Origin: an uncultured Ruminococcus sp.
GTDB taxonomy: Bacteria; Bacillota; Clostridia; Oscillospirales; Acutalibacteraceae
Direction of reading: 5' to 3'
NCBI GenBank assembly: GCA_902773245.1
Contig: CACYDY010000387.1
Span: 1 to 6,782, forward strand
Length of the DNA: 6,782 bases
Part shown: piece after piece, positions 5,906 to 6,782 of the stretch
How the letters are laid out: each line of letters begins with the position of its first letter
Numbering within the stretch: position 1 is the first letter of the stretch
Translations under genes and position numbers: made by a program
The notes under the pieces: generated by a model
Database searches by the model: none
What the model saw: the letters and a program-made list of their open reading frames with translations, nothing else
What the model was told of the DNA's origin: nothing

Positions 5906-6691
5906 ATGGGAGAATATTATATCGGTCTTGACGGCGGCTCAACGTATCTCAAAGCCGCATTGATAGGCGGCGGGCGCGTTATCGACACCGTGGTGCGAAA
6001 CACAGGGATAGACAACGACGGCACCGCACGCAAGCTTGCGGGCGAGCTTTGCAAAAGAAACTCGCTTTCTCCGTCAGATATAGGATACATCATGGCAACG
6101 GGCTACAGCCGCAAGGTCTTGGAGGTAGCGGACGACGATATCTCCGAAATTACGGCTCACGCTTACGGCGTTCGTATTACAGCGCCGAAGGAGTACCGTC
6201 CGGGAATGATCATCGACATCGGGGGGCAGGATTCAAAAATAATCTATCTTGATCAGGGCTATGGAGTCAAGAATTTCAGTATGAACGACAAGTGCGCCGC
6301 CGGCACGGGAAAGTTTATGGAGGTCATCGCGCAGATACTTGAAACGACGATAGACAATGTCGGCCTTCTTTCCCTTGAAGCGACAAATCCGTGTGATATA
6401 AACAGTACCTGTGTTGTATTTGCGCAGTCGGAAGTGATATCTCTCGTTGCGAGAAAATACGACCGCCGCGACATTTTAGCGGGTATGCACTTGTCTATGG
6501 CGCGGCGAATCATCAAGATGATGAAGAAGTCGGAAAAGGGCGGCGATATTCTGATGACGGGCGGGGGCGCCCTTAATATCGGTCTGCACCGCGCCTTTGA
6601 GGAGGAGCTGATGAGGGACGTATATGTGGCGGAATACCCGCAGTTCAATGGGGCGATCGGTGCGGCGCTCATCGCAAGCGAAAGAGGGTGA
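5906..6691 (+). CDS. ATP-dependent activase of 2-hydroxyacyl-CoA dehydratase/DCCP family (archerase)
   Basis: This 261-residue protein starts at ATG 5906 behind a perfect AGGAGG (5893-5898) at 7 nt. It belongs to the BadF/BadG/BcrA/HgdC ATPases of the ASKHA fold. The first phosphate loop is YIGLDGGSTYLK (5-16), the second IDIGGQDSK (103-111), and the adenosine motif TGGGALNIG (218-226). Cys130 (NDKCAAGTG) and Cys169 (NSTCVVFAQSE) are 39 residues apart, as in HgdC (Cys127/Cys166), and would hold one [4Fe-4S] between the two subunits of a homodimer. ATP binding and hydrolysis drive a conformational change that pushes a low-potential electron into the partner. The length is normal for the family. 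There is only one activase for the two dehydratase-like paralogues, and only the one at 4501 has clusters to receive electrons. The next gene starts 4 nt after its stop. Confidence 0.95.
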   Translation: MGEYYIGLDGGSTYLKAALIGGGRVIDTVVRNTGIDNDGTARKLAGELCKRNSLSPSDIGYIMATGYSRKVLEVADDDISEITAHAYGVRITAPKEYRPGMIIDIGGQDSKIIYLDQGYGVKNFSMNDKCAAGTGKFMEVIAQILETTIDNVGLLSLEATNPCDINSTCVVFAQSEVISLVARKYDRRDILAGMHLSMARRIIKMMKKSEKGGDILMTGGGALNIGLHRAFEEELMRDVYVAEYPQFNGAIGAALIASERG

Positions 6692-6695
6692 CATA

Positions 6696-6782
6696 ATGGC
6701 ATTTACGTTATTTGTCGAGAGTCTGACGGCCGCCGCTTCGGTAGGAGTGGGCTGCGGAACCTGCTGCGGTTCAGGCATAAGC
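6696..6782 (+). CDS. Start of a hydrophobic protein with a CGTCC motif (partial)
   Basis: ATG 6696 lies 4 nt after the activase stop, with AGAGGG (from 6683) just before and overlapping that stop. The 29 visible residues are MAFTLFVESLTAAASVGVGC followed by GTCCGSGIS and run off the right edge. An amphipathic or hydrophobic N-terminal segment leads into three cysteines (residues 20, 23 and 24). The pattern of a short N-terminal stretch followed by a Cys pair in a small-residue membrane segment recalls CcdA/DsbD-type or TauE/SafE-like thiol or sulfur membrane proteins, but too little is present to assign a family. It is clearly part of the same operon by spacing. Confidence 0.55.
   Translation, partial: MAFTLFVESLTAAASVGVGCGTCCGSGIS

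Noticed and set aside
2005..6691. CRISPR array, insertion sequence or integrase-related signals
   Set aside because: No repeat-spacer pattern, transposase-like protein or terminal inverted repeats are visible anywhere in the window.

Overview
The window looks like chromosomal DNA of an anaerobic, moderate-GC member of the Clostridia, possibly a gut Oscillospirales/Ruminococcus-type organism. The grounds are purine-rich ribosome binding sites, TTGACA/TACAAT promoters, and a load of iron-sulfur and ATP-dependent radical-type reductase genes typical of strict anaerobes. The taxonomic guess is inference only.

Left part (1-1593, minus strand). A SAM-dependent methyltransferase runs off the left edge. 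Upstream of it lies a small HAD-family hydrolase. Each has its own strong sigma-A-type promoter with identical -35 (TTGACA) and -10 (TACAAT) boxes. These look like ordinary housekeeping or accessory genes unrelated to the operon on the other strand.

Middle (1594-2004). This divergent intergenic region of about 400 bp has no convincing gene but is rich in short repeats. It holds three tandem ATTCCCCG-type units, a small hairpin followed by six T, a 10-bp palindrome, and, just before the first plus-strand gene, four (A/G)TTCC words spaced exactly 11 bp apart that end next to a -10 box. That spacing is the layout expected for an OmpR/PhoB-type response regulator.

Right part (2005-6782, plus strand). 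A tight operon of five genes follows: (A) a 2-hydroxyacyl-CoA dehydratase/double-cubane-cluster-protein (DCCP) homologue that has lost every cluster cysteine; (B) a NapH-like membrane polyferredoxin; (C) a second DCCP/YjiM-like protein that keeps all the cysteines but whose frame is interrupted at an A7 run directly after the cluster motif; (D) the ATP-dependent activase ('archerase', HgdC/YjiL type) that injects low-potential electrons into such proteins; (E) the start of a hydrophobic protein with a CGTCC motif, cut by the window edge. A/B and B/C overlap, so these three are probably translationally coupled.

Reading of the system (inference): electrons pass from the membrane polyferredoxin B, perhaps via the activase D with ATP hydrolysis, to the double-cubane protein C. 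The clusterless paralogue A could act as a structural or regulatory partner of C, for example in an A:C heterodimer. The substrate is unknown. The pairing of a clusterless DCCP-like paralogue, a membrane polyferredoxin and an intact-cysteine DCCP with a slippery-site frame break is the most unusual content of the window.
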